From DASRFR01 sp035651455 (GTDB lineage: Bacteria; Acidobacteriota; Terriglobia; Terriglobales; Acidobacteriaceae), in NCBI GenBank assembly GCA_035651455.1, contig DASRFR010000025.1, forward strand, positions 83,500-147,499: a stretch of DNA of 64,000 nt, given 5' to 3'. Of the stretch, positions 33,849 through 43,288 are shown piece by piece (position 1 is the stretch's first letter; each line of letters begins with the position of its first letter). The position numbers were made by a program, and so were the translations under genes. The notes beneath the pieces were generated by a model. The model saw only the letters and a list, made by a program, of their open reading frames with translations. It did no database searches and was not told the origin of the DNA.

Positions 33849-34091
33849 CTATCGATCGTCCGGCATCCGCCTTTTCACTTGTTCCTCGTGAAGCAGCAAA
33901 TTCTGCAATGCGATTTCAAGGAGTTCCCTCTCTACTTCGTTAACGTGCAACTCGCGTGCAAGCTGCACAGTCCGGGCATGGATGGCCAGCCGCGCCGCCT
34001 CCACGCTATGTCCCACGAGGCGAGGGTCGCGCTCTTGCATGGCACGGTTATAGAAATCGATCCAGTTCGCAGGATATAAGCTGTGGGTCAT
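33849..34091 (-). CDS. Small hypothetical protein
   Basis: This 80-residue predicted soluble protein is mostly helical and charged (YNRAMQERDPRLVGHSVEAARLAIHARTVQ is read in parts) with a C-terminal amphipathic helix ELLEIALQNLLLHEEQVKRR. I do not recognise a family. ATG 34091 is chosen because the residues after it look compact; the frame is open to 34160. Confidence 0.45.
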   Translation of the reverse strand: MTHSLYPANWIDFYNRAMQERDPRLVGHSVEAARLAIHARTVQLARELHVNEVERELLEIALQNLLLHEEQVKRRMPDDR

Positions 34092-34354
34092 CACCGCGTC
34101 CGGGTAACGCGTGAGCGGAGGATAGGTCGATGCCGATATCCCGGCAGTGATACAGGTCACATTTTGAAGCTTTCGCCTGAGGATTTCTTTCCCGAATGAC
34201 TACCCATTAGAGTCGGGGTGCCGGGTCGTTCCCGTGCGCCCAGCCGAGACGGGCGGCAGTGCGACCAGAATACAGGATGTACTGTATCGAACAATGGCCA
34301 GAGCTGCGGCATTATGGATGCCGGCCGCCACAATGAGCGGCTCGTCGCAGCCAT

Positions 34355-34774
34355 ATGCCAGCGAGCCTTTCGAAGCGCCTTTTATTTGTGGACGATGAAC
34401 CAAATATCCGCGCAACTCTTCCCATCATCTTGCGGCGATACGGCTTCGAGGTAACCGTCGCCGCAACAGTTGGAGAGGCGCTCGAAGCTATCGCAACGAA
34501 AGAATTCGACCTGCTGCTTTGCGATCTGAACATTGAGACTGCAAGCGATGGGTATACGGTTGTGCGCGCGCTTCGCCAACTCAACCCGCGTTGCGTCACC
34601 GTAATCCTGACAGCCTACCCTGGCATGGACAGCGCGATCGAGGGCATTCGCGAAGGAGTGGATGACTACATCATCAAGCCCGCCGGCGCGGACGTGCTGG
34701 TGGCGCTCCTGGCGGAAAAGCTAGAAGCTCGGAAAGGTGCGGAGATGTCTTCGGCGGCCAGCTTGCAGACTTAG
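34355..34774 (+). CDS. Single-domain response regulator
   Basis: A complete receiver domain: DDEPN for the metal-binding acidic pair, LLLCDLNIE with the phosphoacceptor Asp, VILTAYPG with the switch Thr, and DDYIIKPAG with the conserved Lys. No output domain is attached (139 residues), so it acts by phosphorelay or protein contact. It converges with the two receivers encoded on the minus strand and may belong to the same network. Confidence 0.88.
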   Translation: MPASLSKRLLFVDDEPNIRATLPIILRRYGFEVTVAATVGEALEAIATKEFDLLLCDLNIETASDGYTVVRALRQLNPRCVTVILTAYPGMDSAIEGIREGVDDYIIKPAGADVLVALLAEKLEARKGAEMSSAASLQT

Positions 34775-34787
34775 AACTGCACCGGAA

Positions 34788-35252
34788 CTACGATTGTGCG
34801 CGCATCACCAACTTTGGCGCCTGGTTCAACTCCATCCAATACTCTTGAATTTGCCGCACCATCTCGACAATGTCAGCAGGATTTCCCGGCTTCACCAGAT
34901 AAGAATTCGCACCCAGATCATACGCCGCATTCACGGTGCTCACTTGCCGGTCCCCGGTAAGCACCACGACTGGAATGCGCCTGACTTCAGGTTGGGTTCG
35001 CTTCCACTGCAACAACTGCAGTCCAGTCATCCCGGGCAGCTTCAGATCCATCAGAATTAGCGCCGGGAGCGGGTGCTTGGCGCGGTCGGCGTATTCCCGG
35101 GCGCCGGCAAGATAGGCAAACGCATCGTCTCCATTGGCGAAATGAAGGATGGGATTGAGCACCTTGGCCTTTTCGAAGCCGCGTCGCAGCAGAGCAGCAT
35201 CGGCGGCATCATCCTCGACGATCAAAATCGTTTCCAGTACACGGTCAGACAT
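34788..35252 (-). CDS. Single-domain response regulator (Rcp1-like), second receiver of the kinase operon
   Basis: A receiver of the phytochrome-partner type (ILIVEDDAADAALLRRGFE, LILMDLKLPGMTGLQLLQW, VVVLTGDRQ, SYLVKPGNPADI) followed by the characteristic C-terminal helix EYWMELNQAP. ATG 35252 overlaps the end of the preceding receiver gene (shared ATGTCTGA), so it is translationally coupled. It should be phosphorylated by the kinase at 35721-37271. Confidence 0.88.
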   Translation of the reverse strand: MSDRVLETILIVEDDAADAALLRRGFEKAKVLNPILHFANGDDAFAYLAGAREYADRAKHPLPALILMDLKLPGMTGLQLLQWKRTQPEVRRIPVVVLTGDRQVSTVNAAYDLGANSYLVKPGNPADIVEMVRQIQEYWMELNQAPKLVMRAQS

Positions 35253-35724
35253 TGCGATCACGAAATGCCTTCGCTATGCCCCCTTGCAAGTCCGGGGGCT
35301 CGTTCAAACGCATCCAGTAGGATTCCACTTGCGCGAGCATTTTTTCCAAGTCTCCAGGTATTGACGGTTTACTCAGGTACGAGTTGGCGCCCAGATCGAA
35401 TGCCCGGTTGATATCCGCGGAGTGCCGCGAGGAAGTAAGCATGACGATCGGAAGGCGGTTCAGCCCTGAGCGTTGTCTGCGAATCCATTCCAGTACCTCG
35501 AACCCGGAACGGCGTGGCAACTTGATATCCAGCAGGACCACACAGGGCAGGGGATGAGCTACCCGGTTTTCATATGGCGCTTCTCCGGAAAGATAAGCCA
35601 CAACCTCATCACCATTACTGAGCCGTATTACCCTCAGCTCGCGGGCGAGCTTTTTAAACGCGCGTTGGATGAGGCGCACATCCGCCGGATCATCCTCCAC
35701 CAGCAGCACCGGACTGTCAGTCAA
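35245..35724 (-). CDS. Single-domain response regulator, first receiver of the kinase operon
   Basis: Receiver features are VLLVEDDPADVRLIQRAF, VVLLDIKLPRRSGFEVLEW, VMLTSSRH and SYLSKPSIPGDL, with the same Rcp1-like tail (SYWMRLNEPPDL). The start is a TTG at 35724: GGAGGCGAAAAA precedes it, and TTGA overlaps the kinase stop. Readings from further upstream lie inside the kinase gene. It is a paralogue of the receiver that follows. Confidence 0.88.
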   Translation of the reverse strand: MTDSPVLLVEDDPADVRLIQRAFKKLARELRVIRLSNGDEVVAYLSGEAPYENRVAHPLPCVVLLDIKLPRRSGFEVLEWIRRQRSGLNRLPIVMLTSSRHSADINRAFDLGANSYLSKPSIPGDLEKMLAQVESYWMRLNEPPDLQGGIAKAFRDRNV

Positions 35725-37271
35725 TTTTTCGCCTCCAAACTCCCCTCGGATGCGACCGGGAACTCGATCCAAAAAGTACTTCCTTTGTTAATCTGCGACT
35801 CCACCCCGCAACTGCCATGCATGCGGGTCACCGCGCGCCTTACGATCGCCAATCCGATCCCTGTTCCCGGGAAAGCATCGCGGTCGTGGAGACGCTCGAA
35901 AACTTGCCAGATACGCTCCTGATGCTGAGGGGCAATGCCGATCCCGTTATCGCTCACGCTCAGCCGGACCCGTCTCTCCTTCACCTCCGCTGAAATCCTC
36001 ACCTCGGGCTTGACCCCCTTGCGTTGGAACTTAAACGCATTTGACAGGAGATTGAGCAGCACTTGAGTGAGAACCTGAGACTGGGCATAGATGCAGATGT
36101 CGGATGGCACGTCTACTTGCAGCATGCCATCATCACCCTGTTGAGCCTGCCGGATGGCTTCAGCAACCACATCGGCCAGCTTGACGGATTCGAGCGGCAT
36201 GTTGATTCGGCTTACCCGGCCATAATCGAGTAAATCCTGCACCAGCGCGTTCATTCGCGCCGTAGCACTGGTGATCTCGTGGAGATAGTCCCGGCCAGTC
36301 TCGTCCAGTCCCGCGGCACAGTCTTCCTGCAAGGCTTGTGCGAATCCTGCAATCGCGCGCAGCGGCGCGCGCAAATCATGCGACACGGAATAGGCGAATG
36401 ATTCCAGTTCCGCGTTGCTTTCCTCGCGCTCCCGAACTTGCAGTTCGAGTTCTTCGGAGTGGCGCTGCAACTCATCCATCAGTTTCTTGCGCTCGGTGTT
36501 GTCCCGGGTCACCTTCGAAAACCCGTATAGGTTGCCAGCTTCGTCGCGGAGAGCGGTCACTACGACGCTGGCCCAAAAGCGGGTTCCGTCCTTACGGACG
36601 CGCCAGCCTTCGCCCTCGAAGTGACCGTTTGCAGCCGCCGTTTCCAGCACGCGTCGAGGCAGCTCAGAAGCGCGGTCCTCGGGAGTGTAGAAGTTGGAAA
36701 AATGCTTGCCGATAATTTCCTCGGCCTTGTAGCCCTTCAGGCGTTCGGCCCCGACGTTCCAGGAAGTGATGCGGCCTGTGGGATCCATGGAAAAAATCGC
36801 GTAATCGATCACGCCTTCGATCAGGAGCCGGTATCGCAGTTCGGACTGACGCCGTTCGGAAAGATCGCGCGTGATCTTGCCAAAACCCAGGTGACGGCCT
36901 TGTTTGTCGCAGATTCTCGTAATCACGACATTCGCCCAAAACCGCGAGCCGTCCTTACGCACTCGCCAACCCTCATCCTCAAAACGTCCATCTTGCATGG
37001 CCAGCTTGAGCTCATAGTTTGGCTTGTCTAAAGCGAGATCCGGGGCCGTGTAGAAAACGCTGAAGTGCTTGCCGATAATCTCTTTCGCTGGGTAACCCTT
37101 CATGCGTTCTGCGCCTGAATTCCAGGTACAAATGAGGCCAGCCGGATCAAGCATGAAAATCGCGTAGTCTGTGACGCTATCCACCAGCAGCCGAAACACG
37201 TCCGGAGGCTGCAGCTCAGGCGCAGCGCGCAATGCGACATCTGGCGTTGCTTTAGCCACAGACCTTCCCAC
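35721..37271 (-). CDS. Cytoplasmic sensor histidine kinase with two PAS domains
   Basis: Two tandem PAS/PAC units (residues about 25-150 and 150-275, with near-identical motifs WNSGAERMKGYPAKEIIGKHF and WNVGAERLKGYKAEEIIGKHF, read in parts) precede a coiled segment and a HisKA domain (SYSVSHDLRAPLRAIAGF, with the phospho-accepting His), then an HATPase domain (NLLSNAFKF, DNGIGI, GTGIGLAIV). No membrane segment or Cys-bilin GAF domain is present, so it senses something inside the cell. It is the first gene of a three-gene operon with two receivers. Confidence 0.93.
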   Translation of the reverse strand: MGRSVAKATPDVALRAAPELQPPDVFRLLVDSVTDYAIFMLDPAGLICTWNSGAERMKGYPAKEIIGKHFSVFYTAPDLALDKPNYELKLAMQDGRFEDEGWRVRKDGSRFWANVVITRICDKQGRHLGFGKITRDLSERRQSELRYRLLIEGVIDYAIFSMDPTGRITSWNVGAERLKGYKAEEIIGKHFSNFYTPEDRASELPRRVLETAAANGHFEGEGWRVRKDGTRFWASVVVTALRDEAGNLYGFSKVTRDNTERKKLMDELQRHSEELELQVREREESNAELESFAYSVSHDLRAPLRAIAGFAQALQEDCAAGLDETGRDYLHEITSATARMNALVQDLLDYGRVSRINMPLESVKLADVVAEAIRQAQQGDDGMLQVDVPSDICIYAQSQVLTQVLLNLLSNAFKFQRKGVKPEVRISAEVKERRVRLSVSDNGIGIAPQHQERIWQVFERLHDRDAFPGTGIGLAIVRRAVTRMHGSCGVESQINKGSTFWIEFPVASEGSLEAKN

Positions 37272-37419
37272 TTGAACGAGAGGTTATTCCACCACGTTTC
37301 ACGATGATGACGTTGACGGCAAAATCTTGATTGTCTCGTGAGAAGCGGAAATCAGAAATACAGGAAAAGCTGTATCGAAATTTAGACTGAAGTGTCTCGC
37401 GGAGAACGCAACTGATCGG

Positions 37420-37848
37420 CTATACCCAACCGCGCTCCTGGAAGAAGCTCAGGCCGAGTTGTAGTGCGGCATTCAAATCCTGAAGGAGGTCGCCATCCAC
37501 CTTCTTAATATGAAAGCAAGTCTTGCCTTTCAACAATCGTGTCAGTGACGGCGAAAGATTTTTCTTCAACCCGGGACTCAAATAAAGCGGGGTGTAATAG
37601 AAACCTCTATATTCTTTTTGCAAGATGATGCTTGCCATGCCTGCTGGTTTCGGCTTGTTTTCATAAATGCCCGAAATTGCGATCGCCTTCGGCGTTACCA
37701 GGTGCAAATCCTTCTTGCCGCGGACCGTTCCTTCAACGGATTTGAATGGAGGAGCATAGGCGGAGAGCAGTTTGTGAAGGATCGGGTACACGCTCTCGAG
37801 AAATTCGGGAGTAGATGATGCTGCCCTGCTCACAGCCACCACCCTCAT
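37420..37848 (-). CDS. Hypothetical protein (DUF1801-like)
   Basis: The 142-residue soluble protein resembles small uncharacterised proteins with a conserved centre (FKSVEGTVRGKKDLHLVTPK, GMASIILQKEYRGFYYTPLY) and KGKTCFHIKKVDGDLL near the end. There is no signal peptide. Its ATG overlaps the stop of the DUF2911 gene by four bases, so the two are cotranscribed. The family assignment is tentative. Confidence 0.6.
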   Translation of the reverse strand: MRVVAVSRAASSTPEFLESVYPILHKLLSAYAPPFKSVEGTVRGKKDLHLVTPKAIAISGIYENKPKPAGMASIILQKEYRGFYYTPLYLSPGLKKNLSPSLTRLLKGKTCFHIKKVDGDLLQDLNAALQLGLSFFQERGWV

Positions 37849-38375
37849 TTCTCCTTAAACTCGACCCACGCCTTGCTCCTGCCGAAATCGACATCGAACT
37901 CGCACCGCTGTGGGCCGACGTGACCTAGGGTAACGGTCAATTCCTCCTGGCGCTGACTGAGGGTCCCGGTCTCCATGGTCGCGCGCACGATGTCCTGCTT
38001 TTCATCGTAGGCACCTTCCACCGCGGTATTCTTGCTCACGATCAGCTTCCATTCTTTCTTTCCCGGCAGCAGGTAGAGAGTGTAACCACCGGGAGCAATG
38101 TCGACTCCACCGATGGTCAGTGCCGGTTCAGAGAAAAGAGTAATGGCCGCGCCTCCCGGCATCCAGATCCTGTTCAGCGGCGGCCCTTCGGCTTTTCCCG
38201 CGGGAATTCGGTTGTAGCGAATACCGATCTGCTTGCCGTCTTCAAAGTTGCACGACGCGGTTCCGGCTTCAGGTTGCGAAGCCTGCTGTGCCATGGCAAT
38301 CATGGCAGGACAAAGAAGAGTCAAGACGACAACCGTCAACCATGCAACGGAAGAGGAACGACTGAGGTGGACCAC
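37845..38375 (-). CDS. DUF2911-containing exported protein
   Basis: A signal peptide (SVAWLTVVVLTLLCPAMIAMAQ) is followed by a DUF2911 domain: GIRYNRIPAGKAEG, LNRIWMPGGAAITLFSEPAL, GGYTLYLLPGKKEWKLIVSK and a C-terminal beta segment. GAGGAGG five bases before a GTG at 38375 sets the start. DUF2911 proteins are common in Acidobacteriota and Bacteroidota; the function is not known. The downstream gene overlaps it. Confidence 0.8.
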   Translation of the reverse strand: MVHLSRSSSVAWLTVVVLTLLCPAMIAMAQQASQPEAGTASCNFEDGKQIGIRYNRIPAGKAEGPPLNRIWMPGGAAITLFSEPALTIGGVDIAPGGYTLYLLPGKKEWKLIVSKNTAVEGAYDEKQDIVRATMETGTLSQRQEELTVTLGHVGPQRCEFDVDFGRSKAWVEFKEK

Positions 38376-38546
38376 AGTGACCTCCTCACGCCGTCGAAGG
38401 CGCGCAATTACATAGATCAAGATATTACGGGTGTTATGCAGCATGCGCTATTAGCAGAGCTTGTGCGTACTTTTGGTTTCGATTTCCTCCCATTTTGGAC
38501 CCTCGGAACGGCCGATTGCCGAGGTCCTGGAAGCGGAACTGCAACT

Positions 38547-40298
38547 TTATGGCTCCCAAGCCGCGTTGAGAGTGCCAATGTGGCCGGTGGCATTGTCCCG
38601 CACTGCCAGGCGAACCTGGTTGTTCTTGCCCTGTGGCGGATCCAGATCCATGTGCACCAGCATGCCCTGCTGCATGATCTGCTGGTAGACGTTATCGGGG
38701 AACTCTTGCGCGATCTTCTGGCTGTGGTTCGAGAGCATCTTGCCTTCAGCGGAAAACATGGCGCTATACAGATCGACGTCAAACTTCTTTTTGCCACCGC
38801 TGTCTTTTACGGTCAGGCTGTGAGCATCCACCAGGAAATCAACACCGACCTTGCCTTTATCGGTCGGTTTGACCCGCGCACTGAATGTGACCAGCGTGGC
38901 CGGGACACCGGTTTGCCAAGCTTCGGCAATCTGCTGGTCCGAATCGCGGTCTTTTATGGTTGCGGGATCGATTGCATAGTAACCTCGACGAGCCCGCAGC
39001 TGTGTCCCATCCTTGTTCAGCTTGACTTTGATAGTGCGGAATTTGCCATCCCACTTCTTGTTTTCGGGATAATAGCCGAGCGTATATGAGGCGTTATTGT
39101 CCGCCATCACCAGGTCGACGCCGGCATTAATCTCGTTCTGGTTGACGTAAACCTTGCCGCCCGTTTCAGCGGCAATCTCTCTCATGGTTTCCTGGCTGGA
39201 CGCCACATCTGACATGCGAGTTCCCGCGCGCTGAGAGAGATCCATCAACTGACGATTGGCTGAGTCTTCCCTCTCCATTTCCATCCCGCTCATCAGGCCA
39301 CGAACATCCACGGGATAAATCGCCACTTGGGCAGCTGAGAGTTGGGCCGACGCTTCGCGGATCTCCTCGGTGTGTGCGTGGCGCTGCGTCTCGGCCAGTG
39401 CTCCCGCCGCATGCGTATTCAGCCCGGTCTGATGGATGTCCGGAAGCGCCTCTGCCAGTTCCGCCTCGGTAACGTTCCGGTTTTCCGGAATGAGGTCGAA
39501 AGGAAATGTAGCGGTAAGCCAGACCACCTGCTTGCGTCCCGGCATACCCCCCAACACCCGCGCCAGGCCGCGCATTGCGTCCAAGGTAACCCCGACCCGG
39601 CGGTCCAGTTCGTAACTGACCTGGATAGACTGGAAAGCCTGCGCCTCACCAGACATCATGGCCAGCGTCGTCGTCAATGCGGGATCCGCTCCTGTACCAA
39701 TTGCCGTGCTGAGCGGTGGTGGAACGGCGCTCTGCATGTCCTGCTCTCGTGGCTTGATTTTTTGCAAAGCGGCTTTCAGAAGGTTGGGATCAGTGGTGAA
39801 ATCCTGCAACATCCGCAATTGATTGGTCAGCGTAAACACAGCAACGCGCTGGTCGGGCTTGAGTTGTTCCTGCACGTACTTGAGCATCTGCCAGCGGGCA
39901 TAGGCCTGATCGCGAAATGGTGTGTTGGCTGCATCCAGCAGAAGCACGGTGACTGGCCCGCCTTCGCTGCGATATTCGGGCTTGTTCGAGTAGATACCCG
40001 GGGCGAGCGGCAAGGGCGCGGGCACTTTGGACGCGTCTTCCGGCGTGGTGAATGCGGCGATTTGCTGCTTTTTGCCGTTCTCCTCGATCACGAAGTCCTG
40101 GGGCTTGAGTCCTGTGACAGGTTTACCTTGCTTATCGATCACCACAACATCTACCAAGACCATTCGCGTGTTTACGCGGACCGTGGGCGACGGAATACCG
40201 CTGTTCGGCTCCTGAGCGACGACGCGATTGAGGATCATGGCGCTCGCGAACATGAGTATTGCCAACAACCACCTCAATAAGGACCTGCGAAACCGCAT
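38547..40298 (-). CDS. VWFA-related exported protein (acidobacterial type)
   Basis: The protein has a signal peptide (LLRWLLAILMFASAMILNRVVAQ is the leader region), then the strand-rich VRVNTRMVLVDVVVIDKQGKPVTGLKPQDFVIEENGK segment, here named by its parts TRMVLVDVVV and GLKPQDFVI, and a von Willebrand type A-like domain (VTVLLLDAANTP, QRVAVFTLTN, PGRKQVVWLT). It belongs to the VWFA-related group that is greatly expanded in Acidobacteriota. GGAGGAAGAGGT immediately before ATG 40298 fixes the start. It probably mediates surface or periplasmic protein contacts. It stands alone between the DUF2911 gene and guaB. Confidence 0.85.
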   Translation of the reverse strand: MRFRRSLLRWLLAILMFASAMILNRVVAQEPNSGIPSPTVRVNTRMVLVDVVVIDKQGKPVTGLKPQDFVIEENGKKQQIAAFTTPEDASKVPAPLPLAPGIYSNKPEYRSEGGPVTVLLLDAANTPFRDQAYARWQMLKYVQEQLKPDQRVAVFTLTNQLRMLQDFTTDPNLLKAALQKIKPREQDMQSAVPPPLSTAIGTGADPALTTTLAMMSGEAQAFQSIQVSYELDRRVGVTLDAMRGLARVLGGMPGRKQVVWLTATFPFDLIPENRNVTEAELAEALPDIHQTGLNTHAAGALAETQRHAHTEEIREASAQLSAAQVAIYPVDVRGLMSGMEMEREDSANRQLMDLSQRAGTRMSDVASSQETMREIAAETGGKVYVNQNEINAGVDLVMADNNASYTLGYYPENKKWDGKFRTIKVKLNKDGTQLRARRGYYAIDPATIKDRDSDQQIAEAWQTGVPATLVTFSARVKPTDKGKVGVDFLVDAHSLTVKDSGGKKKFDVDLYSAMFSAEGKMLSNHSQKIAQEFPDNVYQQIMQQGMLVHMDLDPPQGKNNQVRLAVRDNATGHIGTLNAAWEP

Positions 40299-40525
40299 AC
40301 CTCTTCCTCCACTCCAGAAAACAAGAACGTGCCGTGGCACAAACCTTGCGAACTGCTTTTCGGAACCGCACCGGACTTTACCTTGTTTTTCAGCTACTTT
40401 CAATGGATTTAACCTGCACTTGCGGCGGCGTCATGCAGCGGGAAATCACGGCAGGAGCGCGGAGTTTGCTTAGTCGGCGCGCCATCTCTAGAATAGAAAT
40501 TTACCTGCTCGTTCCGAGACAAAAT

Positions 40526-42031
40526 ATGATTCATTTCCCGGTGCCAGAGGCCCTGACCTTCGACGACGTGTTGCTTTTGCCCGCCCGATCTGACGTGGTC
40601 CCGGCAACTGCCAATACGCAAAGCCAGTTGACCCGCAACATTCGCCTGAATATTCCCGTCATCAGCGCGGCCATGGACACCGTCACAGAATCGCACATGG
40701 CGATCGCCTTGGCGCAGCAGGGCGGCGTGGGAATTATCCATCGCAATCTTTCTATCGAACAGCAGGCCAACGAAGTCGACAAGGTAAAGCGCTCGGAAAG
40801 CGGCATGATCGTCGACCCCGTCACTATGTCGCCGGATGAGAAGGTCTCAGATGCTCTGGAGGTCATGCGGAAATACAAGATTTCGGGCGTACCCATTACA
40901 AAAAACGGGCGACTGGTCGGGATTCTGACCAACCGCGATCTGCGCTTCGAAACCCGCTTTGACGTTCCCATCGCCAAGGTGATGACCAAGGAAAACCTCA
41001 TCACCGTCCCGGTGGGCACTACGCTCGAGGAAGCGGAAAAAATTCTTCACGAACATCGGGTGGAGAAGCTGTTGGTAGTCGACAACAACTACATGCTTAA
41101 AGGCCTGATCACGGTCAAGGACATCCAGAAGAAGCTGAAATATCCCAGTGCGGCCAAGGATTCGCACGGGCGCCTGCGGGTGGGTGCCGCGATCGGTGCT
41201 ACCGGAGATTTCCTGGAACGGGCACAGGAACTGGCGAGGGCAAAAGTCGACCTGGTTGCCATCGACAGTGCCCACGGGCATTCATCCCGTGTTCTGGACG
41301 CAGTCAAGCTGGTTAAGTCAAAGGTTCCTGAGATCGACCTGCTCGCGGGCAATGTTGCTACTTTCGACGGCGCCTGCGAACTCGCTCGCGCCGGGGCTGA
41401 CGGAATCAAGGTCGGAATCGGTCCGGGATCCATCTGCACCACGCGCGTGGTCACCGGTGCCGGCGTACCGCAGATCACCGCGATTGCCGAAGCGTACCGC
41501 GCCACCCGCGACGCTAACGTACCCATTGTGGCCGATGGAGGCATCAAGTATTCAGGCGACATAACGAAAGCCCTCGCCGCCGGAGCCAGCGTAGTCATGA
41601 TCGGCTCTATGTTTGCCGGCACCGACGAGAGTCCGGGCGAACTCATCCTATATCAAGGCCGCACCTACAAGTCCTATCGCGGCATGGGATCTCTGGGCGC
41701 GATGGCACAAGGTTCCAGTGAACGATATTTTCAGAACACCGACGGCGACTCCTCTGCCGCCATGCCCGTGCTGGGAGAAGAGTCGAATCGGCTGGCAAAG
41801 CTCGTTCCCGAAGGAATTGAAGGACGCGTTCCCTACCGCGGTTCAGTCGCCATGATTGTTCACCAGATGGTGGGAGGGTTGAAGTCGGGCATGGGCTACT
41901 GCGGATGCAGCAGCATCAGCGAACTGCAAAGCAAAGCGCGATTCGTGCGGATCAGCGGCGCAGGACTGCGCGAGAGCCACGTTCACGATGTCATGATCAC
42001 CCGCGAAGCGCCCAATTATGCGGTCGAGTAA
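40526..42031 (+). CDS. guaB: Inosine-5'-monophosphate dehydrogenase
   Basis: It oxidises IMP to XMP with NAD, the committed step of GTP synthesis. The 501-residue protein has the N-terminal FDDVLLLPARSDV, two CBS domains (about residues 95-205), the active-site loop GPGSICTTRVVTGAG with Cys304, and DGGIKYSGDITKALAAGA and GMGSLGAM in the phosphate-binding region. ATG 40526 gives the standard N-terminus; the frame is open upstream but the added residues are unlike the family. VanZ-like follows directly. Confidence 0.95.
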   Translation: MIHFPVPEALTFDDVLLLPARSDVVPATANTQSQLTRNIRLNIPVISAAMDTVTESHMAIALAQQGGVGIIHRNLSIEQQANEVDKVKRSESGMIVDPVTMSPDEKVSDALEVMRKYKISGVPITKNGRLVGILTNRDLRFETRFDVPIAKVMTKENLITVPVGTTLEEAEKILHEHRVEKLLVVDNNYMLKGLITVKDIQKKLKYPSAAKDSHGRLRVGAAIGATGDFLERAQELARAKVDLVAIDSAHGHSSRVLDAVKLVKSKVPEIDLLAGNVATFDGACELARAGADGIKVGIGPGSICTTRVVTGAGVPQITAIAEAYRATRDANVPIVADGGIKYSGDITKALAAGASVVMIGSMFAGTDESPGELILYQGRTYKSYRGMGSLGAMAQGSSERYFQNTDGDSSAAMPVLGEESNRLAKLVPEGIEGRVPYRGSVAMIVHQMVGGLKSGMGYCGCSSISELQSKARFVRISGAGLRESHVHDVMITREAPNYAVE

Positions 42032-42538
42032 ATGAAGCTGGAGCCTGACGCCCTGACCGCCACTGCACCGCGACAACAACTCTGGAAGACATGGCTTGCC
42101 GCCGGCCTCTGGCTTCTGCTTATTGCCATTGAGTCCAGCAACGCGCTTTCTTCTGACAATACCGGGCGAATCCTGTACGCGATCATGACCTTCTTCTACG
42201 GGCCGATTGACCGCGCATGGTTTGTTCAGTTCCATCACATTCTTCGCAAGACCGGACACGTAGTGGGTTATGCGATCCTGAGCATTCTTCTGTTCCGCGC
42301 ATGGAGAGCGACGTTCTTTCGGCCGGCAAGATGGGCGTGGCTTTGGACTGCACTCGCCTTCTCTGGAACTGCACTTGTCGCCAGCATGGATGAATGGCAC
42401 CAGAGTTACATTCCTTCCCGCACCGGCACCTATCACGACGTCATACTCGATAGCTCAGCGGCGCTTGCGGCACAAATCTTGATTTACCTGGTCGTGCGCG
42501 GGTGGAGGATAGGCAGTTCGCTGCAGGCATCTGCCTGA
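42032..42538 (+). CDS. VanZ-like membrane protein
   Basis: The 168-residue protein has four hydrophobic helices (LAAGLWLLLIAIESS, ILYAIMTFFYG, HVVGYAILSILLF, WLWTALAFSGTALVA) and the VanZ pattern K-x-GH-x2-GY and MDEWHQSYIPSRTGTYHDVILDSSGA-like segment (SMDEWHQSYIPSRTG). VanZ proteins are inner-membrane proteins linked to low-level teicoplanin resistance in one case; most have no known role. Its ATG directly abuts the guaB stop. Confidence 0.85.
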   Translation: MKLEPDALTATAPRQQLWKTWLAAGLWLLLIAIESSNALSSDNTGRILYAIMTFFYGPIDRAWFVQFHHILRKTGHVVGYAILSILLFRAWRATFFRPARWAWLWTALAFSGTALVASMDEWHQSYIPSRTGTYHDVILDSSAALAAQILIYLVVRGWRIGSSLQASA

Positions 42539-42588
42539 GCTGGTGTGCAGCTGAATAGGAGCGGAAGCGCGGCAGGCGAGGCGAATCT

Positions 42589-43080
42589 TCAGTACATCGC
42601 GTCGTATTTCGTCACAATCCACTCACCGTCTTTTGGCTCCAGGGTAACGGAAAACAATTCCTTGTAAGTGCCCTTTTGATCGGGCGCGTTGCGGCGACGA
42701 CCCCGATAGTGCAGGATGCGGAGCGGCGGCGTGTCTTCCCAGTCCACCAATTCCCATGATACGAGCGGGTGCTTGGCCTCAGAATCGCAGATGAAGGCCG
42801 CGTACTTCTTGCGATAGTCCTTCTCCCATTTGGCGAGTTCTTCTTCGCAATGTCCGTCGCGCATGGCGCGAATGAACTGCGAAGCTGCATGTTCCGAAGA
42901 GCGGTCCCGCAAAGGATTCAAACTGATGGAATTGGGTACGCCCGAAAGAGGGTCGTGGTCGTCGGACTTGGCCAGCACTGGTCCTTGATTATTCAGCCAA
43001 GCCAGGTAGCCAAGGAAAACCAGCACGACGAGTACGCCCGCTCCGACGGCGATTGCCACTTGATTGCGCCCAACTTCCAT
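42589..43080 (-). CDS. Hypothetical protein with one N-terminal membrane anchor
   Basis: Residues 8-28 form a single hydrophobic helix (VAIAVGAGVLVVLVFLGYLAW) and the remaining 130 residues form a soluble, probably periplasmic domain (FIRAMRDGHCEEELAKWEKDY, LRILHYRGRRRNAP, ELFSVTLEPKDGEWIVTKYDA). The C-terminal pattern resembles small domains that follow DUF4878-like proteins, but I do not recognise the family. It converges with the VanZ-like gene. Confidence 0.6.
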   Translation of the reverse strand: MEVGRNQVAIAVGAGVLVVLVFLGYLAWLNNQGPVLAKSDDHDPLSGVPNSISLNPLRDRSSEHAASQFIRAMRDGHCEEELAKWEKDYRKKYAAFICDSEAKHPLVSWELVDWEDTPPLRILHYRGRRRNAPDQKGTYKELFSVTLEPKDGEWIVTKYDAMY

Positions 43081-43288
43081 AGCTCCGAATCAGTGTAACG
43101 CGCCAAACGCACGCGACAAGATTACCGCTGGGACGCGCGGAGGGACATGTACTCTGGACGAAAACTGGGAAGTCAGCTGTCAGCGTGCAGGTTTGAGGTG
43201 CGAGGTTTTACATATTCACAGCATCCGTTCGGCGCTGAAGCCGACACTCTGGGAGCTGGTGGCTGGTTATTGACTTTGGACAGTTATG

